DNA of 62,758 nt from positions 1 through 62,758 of IMG/VR virus record IMGVR_UViG_3300050033_000335, one strand, 5' to 3'. This stretch comes from a virus. Below are positions 30,612 to 40,630 of this stretch, piece after piece. A model generated the notes under the pieces. The model ran no database searches and was not told the origin of the DNA. It worked only from the letters and a program-made list of their open reading frames with translations. Position numbers and translations under genes: made by a program. Within the stretch, counting starts at the first letter, position 1, and every line of letters starts with the position of its first letter.

Positions 30612-32663
30612 ATGAAAAATTCATTAAAATATTTATTCTTAATTCCATTAATTTGTTTAATGGCCTCTTTCAGCTCTGCTGACTTCCGGCTTTTTGATGC
30701 TATTCAAGTCAGAAGGGGGCCACAAAGTCAACTACCTGCCGCTGGAAGAATGGGTGAACCTCTTTTTACTACTGATACTCATCGATTTTTTATAGGATAT
30801 AGTACAGGAAAGATTGAGATTGCCAATACGGGATTCTCAGGATATTCATCTGCTGCAGCTTCTGCTGCTAGATCTGCCGGGGAATCTGCTTTACTAGCTG
30901 CTCAGAATGGGGCATTATCTGTTAGTTCTGCTAATACTGCTGCTCAGAATGCAGCTGCTGCCGCCGCTAATTCTGCTATTGCTGCGACTAATAGTAATAA
31001 TGCTGCATCTGCTGCAGTAGCTGCAGCAACTTCAGAGAGTAATGCAATAGCAGCAGAAGCTGCAGCTATACTTGCCCAGAATGCAACTACAGGTATTTAT
31101 AATAGTACAGTAGTATTAAAAAATGGTGCAACATCCTCTGCTGCCGCCGCCGGAAATAGTGCAACAGCTGCTAATAATTCTGCTAGTATTGCGCAAACTG
31201 CATCACAACTTTCAAATACTGCATTTGGCCAATCTAGTGCTGCTGCTTATGCAGCTAATGTGTCAGCAACTACAGCGTCTGTTCAGTCAGCTAATGCTGC
31301 CTCCAGTGCTTCAGCTGCTGCTAATAGTGCCACTACAGCTTATACTTATGAGACAGCAACACAAGCTGCAGCTACAGTAGTACAAAGTTCCAATATTGTA
31401 GCTAATGCCGTAGCTGCTCAAAATTGGGCATTTTCTTCTTACACCGCTGCTCAATTAGCATCAGCTAGTGCTTCTGCTGCTGGGGGTTATGCTTCTAGTG
31501 CTAGTACCAGTGCTACCAATGCTGCCACATCTGCCGGAAATGCTTATAATTATATGTCTCAAGCTGCTTCTTCCAGTACAACTGCACAATCTGCGGCCAC
31601 TTCTGCAAATAGTTTTGCTGGTACTGGAAGTGCATACGCTACTACAGCTGTAAATTCTTCCGTTACTGCCACTAATGCTTCATCTAGCGCAGGAGCTTCC
31701 GCTGTAGCAGCAGCAGCTTCCGCTACTGCGGCTAGTACATCCGCTGGAAATGCTTATACTTATTCTACACAAGCAGCTGCATCTAATAGTACAGCTCAAT
31801 CTGCAGCGTCTGCTGCAGGCACCTACGCTACAAATGCAGGTGCTTCTGCCGGTACTGCACAAACTGCCTCAAGTCTTGCTAATTCAGCTTTTGGCCAGGC
31901 TAGTGCTTCTGCTTATGCAGCGTCTGCTTCCGCTACTGCGGCTAGTACATCCGCTGGAAATGCTTATAATTACATGTCCGCTGCAGCTGTCTCTGATAGC
32001 CATGCATCTTCTGCTTCTACATCCTCCCAAAATTTTGCCGGGACAGCCGCAGGTTATGCCACTACTGCTGTAAATGCTTCTGCTTCTGCTTCTGCTTCTG
32101 CTAATACATTTAATGCTCAATACACTATTAAGGTTGACTCTAATGGAAAAGTAGCCGGGATAGGTCTTTATAGTGATCAAACTCTTGGAAGCCAGATAAA
32201 TTTCACAGCTGATGCTATTAATATAAATTCAGGTAAGGATACCGCAGCAGATACTACTTCAGGGTATTTCTTGGGAACAGAATCAGGCATACCTAAATTT
32301 TCTATAGGTAATGCTACTAATTGGCTAAAATGGGATGGTACTACTCTTAACTATACAGGCGCTGTACAGGGGCAAAGATTTGCGCGGGGCGTAGTAAACA
32401 GTGATGGAAGTATAGTTTCTGGAACAGGGTTTACTGTAGCTTCTCATATTATTAGCGGATATGGTTATTATACTATAACTTTTACGACTCCTTTTTCAAC
32501 TCCTCCTACTGTGGTAGCTACAGCCCATGCTGCAGCATATGTTATAATTACAGGGCCTGGACAAACCGGAGAAGCTACAACTACATCTTTTGAGGTTCGT
32601 ATGTGGAACGGATCTAATTATCCAGCCGAACCTTTCTCATTCATAGCAATGGGGGATAATTAA
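30612..32663 (+). CDS. Alanine-rich tail fibre, J-like C-terminus
   Basis: 683 residues. It starts with a signal-peptide-like segment (MKNSLKYLFLIPLICLMASF), then a fibre N-terminal domain (IQVRRGPQSQLPAAGRMGEPLFTTDTHRFFIG). Residues ~75-490 are Ala/Ser/Thr repeats with exact DNA repeats, likely a trimeric helical stalk. After QYTIKVDSNGKVAGIGLYSDQ (lambda J-type DUF1983) comes a beta-rich tip with a Gly/Thr-rich C-terminus. The RBS is GAGGCGTGAC. It is a likely receptor-binding fibre. Confidence 0.78.
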   Translation: MKNSLKYLFLIPLICLMASFSSADFRLFDAIQVRRGPQSQLPAAGRMGEPLFTTDTHRFFIGYSTGKIEIANTGFSGYSSAAASAARSAGESALLAAQNGALSVSSANTAAQNAAAAAANSAIAATNSNNAASAAVAAATSESNAIAAEAAAILAQNATTGIYNSTVVLKNGATSSAAAAGNSATAANNSASIAQTASQLSNTAFGQSSAAAYAANVSATTASVQSANAASSASAAANSATTAYTYETATQAAATVVQSSNIVANAVAAQNWAFSSYTAAQLASASASAAGGYASSASTSATNAATSAGNAYNYMSQAASSSTTAQSAATSANSFAGTGSAYATTAVNSSVTATNASSSAGASAVAAAASATAASTSAGNAYTYSTQAAASNSTAQSAASAAGTYATNAGASAGTAQTASSLANSAFGQASASAYAASASATAASTSAGNAYNYMSAAAVSDSHASSASTSSQNFAGTAAGYATTAVNASASASASANTFNAQYTIKVDSNGKVAGIGLYSDQTLGSQINFTADAININSGKDTAADTTSGYFLGTESGIPKFSIGNATNWLKWDGTTLNYTGAVQGQRFARGVVNSDGSIVSGTGFTVASHIISGYGYYTITFTTPFSTPPTVVATAHAAAYVIITGPGQTGEATTTSFEVRMWNGSNYPAEPFSFIAMGDN

Positions 32664-32664
32664 G

Positions 32665-32991
32665 ATGGTTACACCTCTTTCAGAATTTACAGATATTATC
32701 CAGGTAGGAACAACCTTAATACGTTCTTATAATACAGGAACGTTAGATACTTCCAGTATGACACCCCGTTTTAAGCTCTTTAGAAGATTTGATGGGGCTG
32801 ATATGGGAACAGTACAATCATCAAAAACAGATGCTTTTAACTGGGCATTTGTAATAGCGTATGCTGTGACTAATTTACTTAGTCCTAATTTTGTTTACGA
32901 ATTATCAATAAGTTTTGATGATGGTAATGGCAATTGTATTCCGCATGGAATAATTCATTACATCGTATCTCCTGGGGAACTACATTTATGA
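32665..32991 (+). CDS. Small fibre-associated protein
   Basis: 108 residues with a compact beta-rich sequence (PRFKLFRRFDGADMGTVQSSK, NFVYELSISFDDGNGNC). It starts 1 nt after the fibre gene and overlaps the next by ATGA. It may be a fibre adaptor or chaperone. No family recognised. Confidence 0.6.
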   Translation: MVTPLSEFTDIIQVGTTLIRSYNTGTLDTSSMTPRFKLFRRFDGADMGTVQSSKTDAFNWAFVIAYAVTNLLSPNFVYELSISFDDGNGNCIPHGIIHYIVSPGELHL

Positions 32992-33191
32992 GTTCTTATA
33001 GTTTAATAAATTACGAATCAAATTCTGTTAGCCAGCCTTCTATAAATGGAACGCTATCCGCTAAATTTTACGGTGGATATTTAGATAATCTTTCTTTAGA
33101 TCAAATTATAATAGCAGAAGGCCAAGTTTTTGATAAAGTCACAGGACTCCCTTTGTTTGATGAAATTACCGGACTTCCGATAGTAATATAA
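32988..33191 (+). CDS. Small fibre-associated protein
   Basis: 67 residues; ATG 32988 overlaps the previous stop. It ends with repeated motifs VTGLPLFDEITGLPIVI that recall the DGTTPIYDEDGT repeats in the DUF2612 protein. Probably a fibre-attachment or stalk peptide. Low information content. Confidence 0.5.
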   Translation: MSSYSLINYESNSVSQPSINGTLSAKFYGGYLDNLSLDQIIIAEGQVFDKVTGLPLFDEITGLPIVI

Positions 33192-33206
33192 GGAGAAAAA
33201 TAAATT

Positions 33207-36200
33207 ATGAGAAAATTTCCATCAATCGTTACTTTTATCCTCCTAATGCTTATTGGCAGTTGGGTAAGCGGTACTGTCAATCCGACTAAAGTATATCTTC
33301 AAGATCTCCTTTCCGGGAGTTCTAAAGATATGACACCTGGGGCTACAACCAAAGTACCAGTTACTGAAAGTGGTACTATTATGTATATCGCCTACACTTC
33401 ATTTCATGGGTCTCCAGGTATTCAAGGTACTCCTGGAATACCAGGAGCATCTATTAACTGGAAAGGAATATGGTCCAGTTCTACAACATATCATCCTTTA
33501 GACGGAGTTTTTAGACTAGGCTCATCTTATCGCGCACTCTTCACTAACTCTGTTGTTGATCCTGCAACAGATACCTATGGAGCTTATTGGTCTCCTATAG
33601 CTATTGGTGGAAGTAGTATTATTGCAAGTTCACTGTCATATTCTAATATATCTGCTGCAATTAGATTAGGCGGATCTTTAGTATTAGGAAAGTCTTTCCC
33701 TGAGGCTAATGACTATTTTACATTTTGGGATTACAGTACTGGAGGACAAGTTAAAATTCCCTGGAGTTTTATCAAAACTAACCTGCTAAATGCAATGGCA
33801 TCTACTTACGTACCCAATACAATCGCCATTAATGGGCAGGCTCTTAGTAATAATGTTGTTATTACTACTATTACAGGTAATGCAGGAACTGCTACTGCTT
33901 TAGCTACAACACCATCAGATTGCGCATCTGGGCAAGTACCTTCTGGAATTTTAGCTAATGGTAATGCTACAGGGTGCTTTACTCCCTCCGGCAATTATAG
34001 TTTACCTACAGCTACTTCTGGTACGCTTGGTGGTGTAAAACCAGATGGAAGTAGCGTTATAAATGTAGCCGGTGCAATTTCTGTTACTCCTGCTTCAATT
34101 GGGCTTCCTGCCAATTTAGTTACTATGAGCAATTTAAGTTCGGCCACTGTGAGATCAGCTCGAAATGCAACAATGCTTTCTGCACCGTCTCTTATTCCTA
34201 ATGGAAGTACTGTTGTAACACAATCTACCGGAGACAATACTACTAAACCTGCAAGTAATGCTTTTGTAAATAACAGTATTACTGCAGCATCCTCTAATTA
34301 TGCCACAGCATCTCAAGGAGCTTTAGCTGCTAGTGCGTTACAACCATTTCCAACTGAAGCTCAGGGCAATGTATATGCAGGCCCGGTAACAGGTAGTGGA
34401 TCTCCATTATTTAGAACATTAACTTCTACTGATATATCTTTTGCAGCTACTACTTCCATGCTTTCCAACTACCTCACCACGGCTAATGCTGCATCCGGGT
34501 ATGAGTCATTAGGATCATTCCATAACTATTCTACCGGGAAGGCATCCCAGTTATCTGTGATAATAGGTTCTATATCTGGAAAACAAGCTGCACTGTCTAA
34601 TTATAGCTGTGCAGGATCAAGTCTATTTAAGAAATTTGTAGGGAATGGTTGGGTATGTTCAATCCCTTCCCCGTCTTCTGGGGGTACTACTATGTCAGTT
34701 ACCGGGTTTAGACCTATTTCCAGTTCGCAAGGGACTAATCCTGTAATCTCTATCATACCTGCTACAGACAGTTTGCCAGGTAGTATGAGTGCATCAGATA
34801 AGATTAAGGTGGACGCCTATCCTAACTATGCAGGGCCTTATGTTCCTCAAGCAACTACTGTGAATACACATGCATTATCTGGGAATATAGTAGTATCTGC
34901 TTCGGATCTTACAGTAGGAACTTTGCCCCATGCCCAACTTCCAAATTTAGTTAGTGGAGATATTCCCGATAATGCAGCTAACACTAGCGGATCGGCAAGA
35001 TCGCTTTCGGCCTCTCTTATATTTAAAAACTTCTCCGCAGCTTATCGAGCTAACTTTGGAGAGATAACACCCAGCACAATAGGGGCAGCAACCTCGGCTC
35101 AAGGTGCTTTAGCAGCTAGCGCCCTACAACCTTATGGGAGCCAGTTAGCAAACTATGTTTTAGCATCCCCCAATGGCTCTTCCGGGGCTTTATCTCCTCG
35201 GGCCTTAGTGACAGCTGATGTTCCTAATTTACCTTGGGGTAAGATAACGTCAGGTGTTCCATCATACCTTTTGACTAATCAGAGTATCACCCTGTCAGGA
35301 GATGCTACGGGTAGTGGAACAACTTCAATTCCTGTTACTTTAGTTAATTCGGGAGTGACTTTTGGTTCTTATAGCTATGCTCATATTGTGGTTAATACCA
35401 AGGGTATTATAACCCATGCAGATAGAGCTACATCTCCTTCTATAACCGTAGGATCTACAACAACAGGAGTTGCAGGAAGTAATGCAGCAATCACTAATTC
35501 GGGATCATCTCTTAAGCCTGTTCTTAATTTTGCCATACCCCGAGGCTTTGCCGGGTATTCTGGAGCACAAGGAGCAGCAGGTGCCGGTATCTCGGTAGGG
35601 TCTGATGGCCAATACGGATGGTTAACTAGTGCAAACACCAGTAATTATAGTATGTGCGGAACAGGGCTTTATGGTTTTAACTGGATCTCTGGAAATCTAT
35701 ATGAATGCCTAAATGGTAGCAATATTCTATTTAATGGTGGGTATACTCTTCCTATAGCTAGTTCTTCAGTATTAGGTGGTGTAAAACCTGATGGAACTAG
35801 TATTTTAAATACAAGCGGAGCTATCTCAGCCACTGCGGCTTCAGTAGGTGCTATCCCGGCAGGATCATTAGGAAGTGCATCAACTTTAGCTGCAACCAAT
35901 CTAACTAATGGTCTATTTTGTACATACAGTTCTGCTGGATCTGGAAAAATTAAATGCAATAAAACCCCAGCTGCTGGTGGATCAATGGTGTATCCATCTG
36001 GGTCTGGCATCCCAGTGGTGACAAGTGGGACCTCATGGAATACTACTGTAGCGGCGCCTGCAGGAACTATTGTTGGAACAACCGATATCCAGGTTCTTAC
36101 AAATAAGATTATTGATGAACCAATTACAATACTCGGGCCAAGTCTTAGCTCATCTGCTGGCTCCGGATTAAATATTGGGGGCAATTCGGGTCTAACGGCG

Positions 36201-37049
36201 GGATCTGTTTATGATACAGCCATGGCCTTAGCTAAAGCTAATGCTACAACAACAATGCCAGCTATGTGTCTTGCTACTAGTTCTTCAAACTGTATGTTTT
36301 CTGGGGTTTATAAATTCTCAGGAAGCCAGGGTTGGACTGCTGGTCAATTGCTTTATCCCAGTTCTGCTACTGCAGGTGCTCTAGTTACTACCGCACCCGG
36401 AAATTTAGTTCAAATTTTTGGCACAGCTTTAGCTTCTGACACTATGCTAATTATGCCCACTCTAACAATGACTGGCTCAGGTAGTCCAAGTCCATTCGTT
36501 TCAGATACTTTGGCAGATACCAACGGGACACTACTTACAACTCATTCTCCACAAACAGGAGGCCCTTGGTATGCAGAGTCCGGTAACTTTACTATTTATG
36601 GAAATCAGGCCTATAATAGTGGCAGTTATGCTTATCTCTATGCCAATGCTACTCCACCAACCGCCAATTACACAGTAGAATCTGATTTTTATGTGGCTAG
36701 CATGGCATCTGAAATACTTATAACTGGAAGGATGAATACATCCGCTCAAACTTTCTATGCCTTTGGTTATTATGCTCCAGGTACAGAATGGATTCTTTAT
36801 AAAGTAGTTGCAAATGCATGGACTACATTGGGAATATATAGTCAAACCCTTACTCCTGGAAATACGTATCACGGGCTATTAACCATAAATGGATCAAGTA
36901 TATCCGCCTCAGTTGGAGGGACCCAGGTGATTGCTCCGGTAACTGATACTGGAATTTCAGCTACAGGAAAAGCTGGTGTATATGGTGATGTTTCTACTAC
37001 TTCCTCGACTGGTATTCATCTTCTCAACTTTAAAGCGACAGGACTGTAA
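33207..37049 (+). CDS. Giant modular tail fibre with signal peptide
   Basis: 1,280 residues. A Sec-type signal peptide (MRKFPSIVTFILLMLIGSWVSG) precedes a collagen-like GSPGIQGTPGIPG, then a carbohydrate-binding-like WKGIWSSSTTYHPLDGVF module. The body contains duplicated fibre modules: LGGVKPDGSSVINVAGAIS at about residue 270 and LGGVKPDGTSILNTSGAIS at about 855, and ALAASALQP twice. A second collagen-like GFAGYSGAQGAAG follows IPRG. The C-terminal ~180 residues look like a jelly-roll (LamG-like) lectin. It is a likely receptor-binding fibre. Confidence 0.8.
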   Translation: MRKFPSIVTFILLMLIGSWVSGTVNPTKVYLQDLLSGSSKDMTPGATTKVPVTESGTIMYIAYTSFHGSPGIQGTPGIPGASINWKGIWSSSTTYHPLDGVFRLGSSYRALFTNSVVDPATDTYGAYWSPIAIGGSSIIASSLSYSNISAAIRLGGSLVLGKSFPEANDYFTFWDYSTGGQVKIPWSFIKTNLLNAMASTYVPNTIAINGQALSNNVVITTITGNAGTATALATTPSDCASGQVPSGILANGNATGCFTPSGNYSLPTATSGTLGGVKPDGSSVINVAGAISVTPASIGLPANLVTMSNLSSATVRSARNATMLSAPSLIPNGSTVVTQSTGDNTTKPASNAFVNNSITAASSNYATASQGALAASALQPFPTEAQGNVYAGPVTGSGSPLFRTLTSTDISFAATTSMLSNYLTTANAASGYESLGSFHNYSTGKASQLSVIIGSISGKQAALSNYSCAGSSLFKKFVGNGWVCSIPSPSSGGTTMSVTGFRPISSSQGTNPVISIIPATDSLPGSMSASDKIKVDAYPNYAGPYVPQATTVNTHALSGNIVVSASDLTVGTLPHAQLPNLVSGDIPDNAANTSGSARSLSASLIFKNFSAAYRANFGEITPSTIGAATSAQGALAASALQPYGSQLANYVLASPNGSSGALSPRALVTADVPNLPWGKITSGVPSYLLTNQSITLSGDATGSGTTSIPVTLVNSGVTFGSYSYAHIVVNTKGIITHADRATSPSITVGSTTTGVAGSNAAITNSGSSLKPVLNFAIPRGFAGYSGAQGAAGAGISVGSDGQYGWLTSANTSNYSMCGTGLYGFNWISGNLYECLNGSNILFNGGYTLPIASSSVLGGVKPDGTSILNTSGAISATAASVGAIPAGSLGSASTLAATNLTNGLFCTYSSAGSGKIKCNKTPAAGGSMVYPSGSGIPVVTSGTSWNTTVAAPAGTIVGTTDIQVLTNKIIDEPITILGPSLSSSAGSGLNIGGNSGLTAGSVYDTAMALAKANATTTMPAMCLATSSSNCMFSGVYKFSGSQGWTAGQLLYPSSATAGALVTTAPGNLVQIFGTALASDTMLIMPTLTMTGSGSPSPFVSDTLADTNGTLLTTHSPQTGGPWYAESGNFTIYGNQAYNSGSYAYLYANATPPTANYTVESDFYVASMASEILITGRMNTSAQTFYAFGYYAPGTEWILYKVVANAWTTLGIYSQTLTPGNTYHGLLTINGSSISASVGGTQVIAPVTDTGISATGKAGVYGDVSTTSSTGIHLLNFKATGL

Positions 37050-37051
37050 TT

Positions 37052-40000
37052 ATGCTGAATAGACTATTAATTATTTTATTCATTTTGCTTTTTGCTCGGC
37101 TAGGATTCGCTGCTCCTGTTGTTTCTTCATCGAGCGGTACGTTTAATAACGGGGCTACAGTGACCGTGAGTGGGGCCGGATTTGGTATAAAAAGCCCGGC
37201 TACTCCGGTATTGTGGTCTGATTTTGCTACAAGCATAAGCCCTAGTAATTTAGGCCAGAAAACCTCATGGGATGGAAATGACAATATGGTTTACTCTACT
37301 AGCCTACCATCTGGCACAGGTACTACCAATGGAGTTGTTGGGGCATGGGGTACTCAAACCGGGACTGCTGCTTTTGATCTGCAAGTTAATCAATCCAATT
37401 ATTCTAAAGTTTATAACTTTACAAAAATGTATTTAACTAATACATCATCTTCGAATATGAAGTTTTGGAGATTATGGCCAACTACATTATATAATGATTT
37501 TGTAGCATCTACCAGCCAAGGTGGAATCTGCCTAAATGAAGTAGATACTACCAATCCAAGTCGCTACCAAGCTGTTAGCTTTTCTCCTAACACCTGGTAT
37601 ACTCAGGAGTTTATGTGGCAGTACTCTGGTGGTACTGGTATACCTAGTAATGGCGGGAATACTGGTATATGGGATTATAAACAAAATGGTCTAACTATGC
37701 AGCATATGGAAAATGTTAATAATAACGGAGGTTATGGTAACACACAGAATAACTTAGTTGATGGGGTTTTTACTGATTCTGATGATCTCCTGCCTAACGG
37801 AAGCAAGGTATACATGACATCTTTTTATGTAGATAATACCTATGCTCGTATAATGATAGGGAATGCTTCTACATTAGCTGCATCTACCCAAAGAGAAATA
37901 CAAATACCGCAAGCATGGTCTGCCACTCAGGCAACTGTAGTTGTCAACCAAGGAAGTTTTGCGAATAATTCTAATGCTTATTTGTATGTAGTCGATTCTA
38001 CCGGGGCTGCTAGTAACGCTCTTGCTATTACTTTCGGTAGTGGTAGTGGAGGAGGTGGGCCGGTGGTCACCAGTTTTACTCTTCCATCTACCTCTGCTTC
38101 TCTAACTGTACCTATCAGTTCTTTTACAGCTACAGATCCAAATGGTGTTACAGGATATTGTGTAACTACTACTAATTCTTCTTCAGGATGCTCTTGGAAT
38201 TCATCCCCCAATACTTCCATTACTTTTGGATCAAGTGGAAGTCAAACTGCATACGCTTGGGCTAAAGATGCAGCAGCAACTATAAGTTCTTCAGTTTCGG
38301 CTAGTACCACCATTAATCTTTCTTCAGGGGTAACTACAGCCGATACCAACGCTAATGCCCGAACGGTGGCTACTCTTTCATATCTTAAAAATTTATCTAA
38401 TCAATATGTTGGTGGACAAATGACGCAAATTGGTTGGGATAATATGATCCCAACAATCAAGTCCAATTTTGGAAATTATCCAGGTGTTATAGGATTTGAT
38501 GCTCATTATGATTATTCTTCTTCAGAGCTTAGTCAATTAGCTTCTTGGTCTAATGGCCAAGGAAGTAATAGCAATAGTCTTATAACTCTAGTTGAACATT
38601 TGAATAATCCTGTGACTCAATCTAGCATTCATTCTCCTGGAAGTGGAAGTGGAAGTGGAACAGCCTGGGATACTACAAGCGTTGACTTTTCTGCTCTCAC
38701 AACTAATTCTAACTTTCTTGCAGATCTAAGTGATGTAGCTAATACCATAGCAACTCTTCAAACAGCTGGTGTTACTGTTCTTTATCGGCCCTTCCATGAG
38801 ATGAATGGTAATTGGTTCTGGTGGGGAAATAAACCAGCCGCACAATTTATAAGTGTTTGGCAATTTATCTTTAACTATTTAACAGTGACTAAGGGACTCC
38901 ATAATATTCTCTTTGTCTATTCTATCAACGGTAATACAGGAAATGACACAACTTACTATCCTGGAACAAATTATGTTGATATAGTAGGTTACGATATATA
39001 TAATGGTGTAAACCCGGTTATATCTAGCGATTATTCTGCCTTAACTGCTCTAGGCAAACCTTTTGCTATTACAGAATATGGGCCTTGCACTGCCAGCGGA
39101 TGTTCTTCCAATACTAATTGGTCTGCATTTATTTCTGATGTAAAGAGCAGTATGCCTAAGACAACTTACTGGATGAACTGGAGTGATAACGGATCTCCTG
39201 CTACATCTGGCAATAGTTGGGTTTATAACTCTTCTGGCACTACCGGAATTTTAGCTGATTCATCAGTTATAACCGGAAATGAAATCTCGCTAGGATCTTC
39301 ACCTTATAGTATTACAACCAGTGTAAGTGGTGGAAATGGTAGTCTTAGTTGCTCGCCAACTACGGTTTCTAGTGGAGGAAGTAGCACTTGCACTTTATCC
39401 CCAAACACCGGATATTCAATATCTAGTTTAACTGATAATAGTAGCAGTGTAATGTCCTCTCTTTCTGGAAAAACATATACTATTTCCAATGTAACCGGTA
39501 ATCATAGTATAATTGCTGGATTTATAATCAACTCTTACACTGTTACAGCTACACCAGGTAGTAATGGTACTTTAGATGGTAGCACTACTTCCCCTAAAAC
39601 TGTTAATTATGGAGGAACAACTGATTTTCTATTTGATGCCAACACTGGATACTATGTTAAATCCATTAGCGGATGTAATCAAACTGCATTCAACAATAGT
39701 CTTAACACCGTAAACTCCCAATCCTATACTACTGGTACTATCACCGGAGCATGCACTGTTACTGGAAATTTCAGTATCCAGGTTTGGCCCATGGCCTTTT
39801 TGGCTGGACCCAATGGGTCTATAAGTGGAACCAGCCCTCAAAATATCAATTATGGGTCTAATTGCACATCAGTTACCGCAGTACCTAATGCTGGATATAA
39901 TTTTGTTAATTGGACTGGAACAAATGGTTTTTCGCTTACTACTGCTAACCCATTAACTGTAACAGGGGTGACTACATCTCAAACCATTACTGCTAATTTT

Positions 40001-40087
40001 ACAGCCACAGTGGGGTCTATAGGGTTGGGAAATGTTATATTTGGTCGGCATGGAAAAATAACTGGAACAATAATCTCTCATCCTTAA
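37052..40087 (+). CDS. GH26 beta-mannanase-like multidomain protein
   Basis: 1,011 residues. Signal peptide 1-20 (LLFARLGFAA). An IPT-like and a jelly-roll-like region (25-320) and an Ig-like region (~335-430) precede a GH26 glycoside hydrolase domain (~435-745). Catalytic motifs: YRPFHEMNGNWFWWG with acid/base E583, and ITEYGP with nucleophile E675. The ~92-residue spacing fits GH26. Three InlB B-repeat-like domains finish the protein (SYTVTATPGSNGTLDGSTTS type). It probably degrades mannan- or related surface polysaccharide. Adjacent fibre genes suggest a virion depolymerase, but a secreted enzyme is equally possible. Confidence 0.85.
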   Translation: MLNRLLIILFILLFARLGFAAPVVSSSSGTFNNGATVTVSGAGFGIKSPATPVLWSDFATSISPSNLGQKTSWDGNDNMVYSTSLPSGTGTTNGVVGAWGTQTGTAAFDLQVNQSNYSKVYNFTKMYLTNTSSSNMKFWRLWPTTLYNDFVASTSQGGICLNEVDTTNPSRYQAVSFSPNTWYTQEFMWQYSGGTGIPSNGGNTGIWDYKQNGLTMQHMENVNNNGGYGNTQNNLVDGVFTDSDDLLPNGSKVYMTSFYVDNTYARIMIGNASTLAASTQREIQIPQAWSATQATVVVNQGSFANNSNAYLYVVDSTGAASNALAITFGSGSGGGGPVVTSFTLPSTSASLTVPISSFTATDPNGVTGYCVTTTNSSSGCSWNSSPNTSITFGSSGSQTAYAWAKDAAATISSSVSASTTINLSSGVTTADTNANARTVATLSYLKNLSNQYVGGQMTQIGWDNMIPTIKSNFGNYPGVIGFDAHYDYSSSELSQLASWSNGQGSNSNSLITLVEHLNNPVTQSSIHSPGSGSGSGTAWDTTSVDFSALTTNSNFLADLSDVANTIATLQTAGVTVLYRPFHEMNGNWFWWGNKPAAQFISVWQFIFNYLTVTKGLHNILFVYSINGNTGNDTTYYPGTNYVDIVGYDIYNGVNPVISSDYSALTALGKPFAITEYGPCTASGCSSNTNWSAFISDVKSSMPKTTYWMNWSDNGSPATSGNSWVYNSSGTTGILADSSVITGNEISLGSSPYSITTSVSGGNGSLSCSPTTVSSGGSSTCTLSPNTGYSISSLTDNSSSVMSSLSGKTYTISNVTGNHSIIAGFIINSYTVTATPGSNGTLDGSTTSPKTVNYGGTTDFLFDANTGYYVKSISGCNQTAFNNSLNTVNSQSYTTGTITGACTVTGNFSIQVWPMAFLAGPNGSISGTSPQNINYGSNCTSVTAVPNAGYNFVNWTGTNGFSLTTANPLTVTGVTTSQTITANFTATVGSIGLGNVIFGRHGKITGTIISHP

Positions 40088-40099
40088 GGAAATAAACCA

Positions 40100-40546
40100 A
40101 TGATAACTACGGAGCAAGCATGTGCAAAAATGCATGATGCTGCAATTAAAGAATTAGGTATTCATGAGTCCGGAACAGCTACTTCTACAGCTAGAATTAT
40201 AGAATACGATCAGCATACAGCACTAAAAGCAACATCAGATCATGTTGCATGGTGCTCATCTTTTATTAATTTTATTTCAGATGAATGCAGTTTCCCCGGA
40301 ACTAATTCAGCAGCTGCCATTAATTGGCTGACATGGGGAAAGAAACTGAAAGAACCTATTCTGGGATGTATAGTGGTCTTGAAAAGGGATGATTCTCAGA
40401 ATCCTAATGCTGCTCATGTCACATTATGTGATCACCCCAATATTGCAAATGGGATGATAAGGTGTTTGGGAGGAAACCAGAGTGGCGGAGTAAAAGTCTC
40501 CAGATACCCAACTAAAAATGTGCTAGGGTATAGATCTCCAATATAG
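40100..40546 (+). CDS. Second lysin: CHAP/NlpC-like peptidase (TIGR02594-like)
   Basis: 148 residues. The order DHVAWCSSFINFI (Cys52), AHVTLCDHP (His106) and CLGGNQSGGVKVSRYPTK is the TIGR02594 pattern, an NlpC/P60-CHAP-type Cys-His peptidase that cuts peptide cross-links. It has no signal peptide. The next gene is a possible holin, so this is a lysis cassette distinct from the GH19 lysin at 4772. The N-terminal helix (ELGIHESGTATSTARIIEYD) also fits. Confidence 0.82.
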   Translation: MITTEQACAKMHDAAIKELGIHESGTATSTARIIEYDQHTALKATSDHVAWCSSFINFISDECSFPGTNSAAAINWLTWGKKLKEPILGCIVVLKRDDSQNPNAAHVTLCDHPNIANGMIRCLGGNQSGGVKVSRYPTKNVLGYRSPI

Positions 40547-40630
40547 TTTGAACAAGCAAGGTGGTACCAGAAAGGGCCGAACGTAGTTAAACCTTTATCT
40601 TCCTACTACCTAAAATAAAAGAGGTGTTAA

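Noticed and set aside
30612-32663. Diversity-generating retroelement target (tropism-determinant-like N-terminus)
   Set aside because: I see no reverse transcriptase, no TR/VR pair and no A-biased variable repeat in the window.
40547-40630. T-box-like AAGGTGGTACC and nearby structure
   Set aside because: There is no tRNA-synthetase or amino-acid gene downstream and no specifier/antiterminator layout; the match is short.
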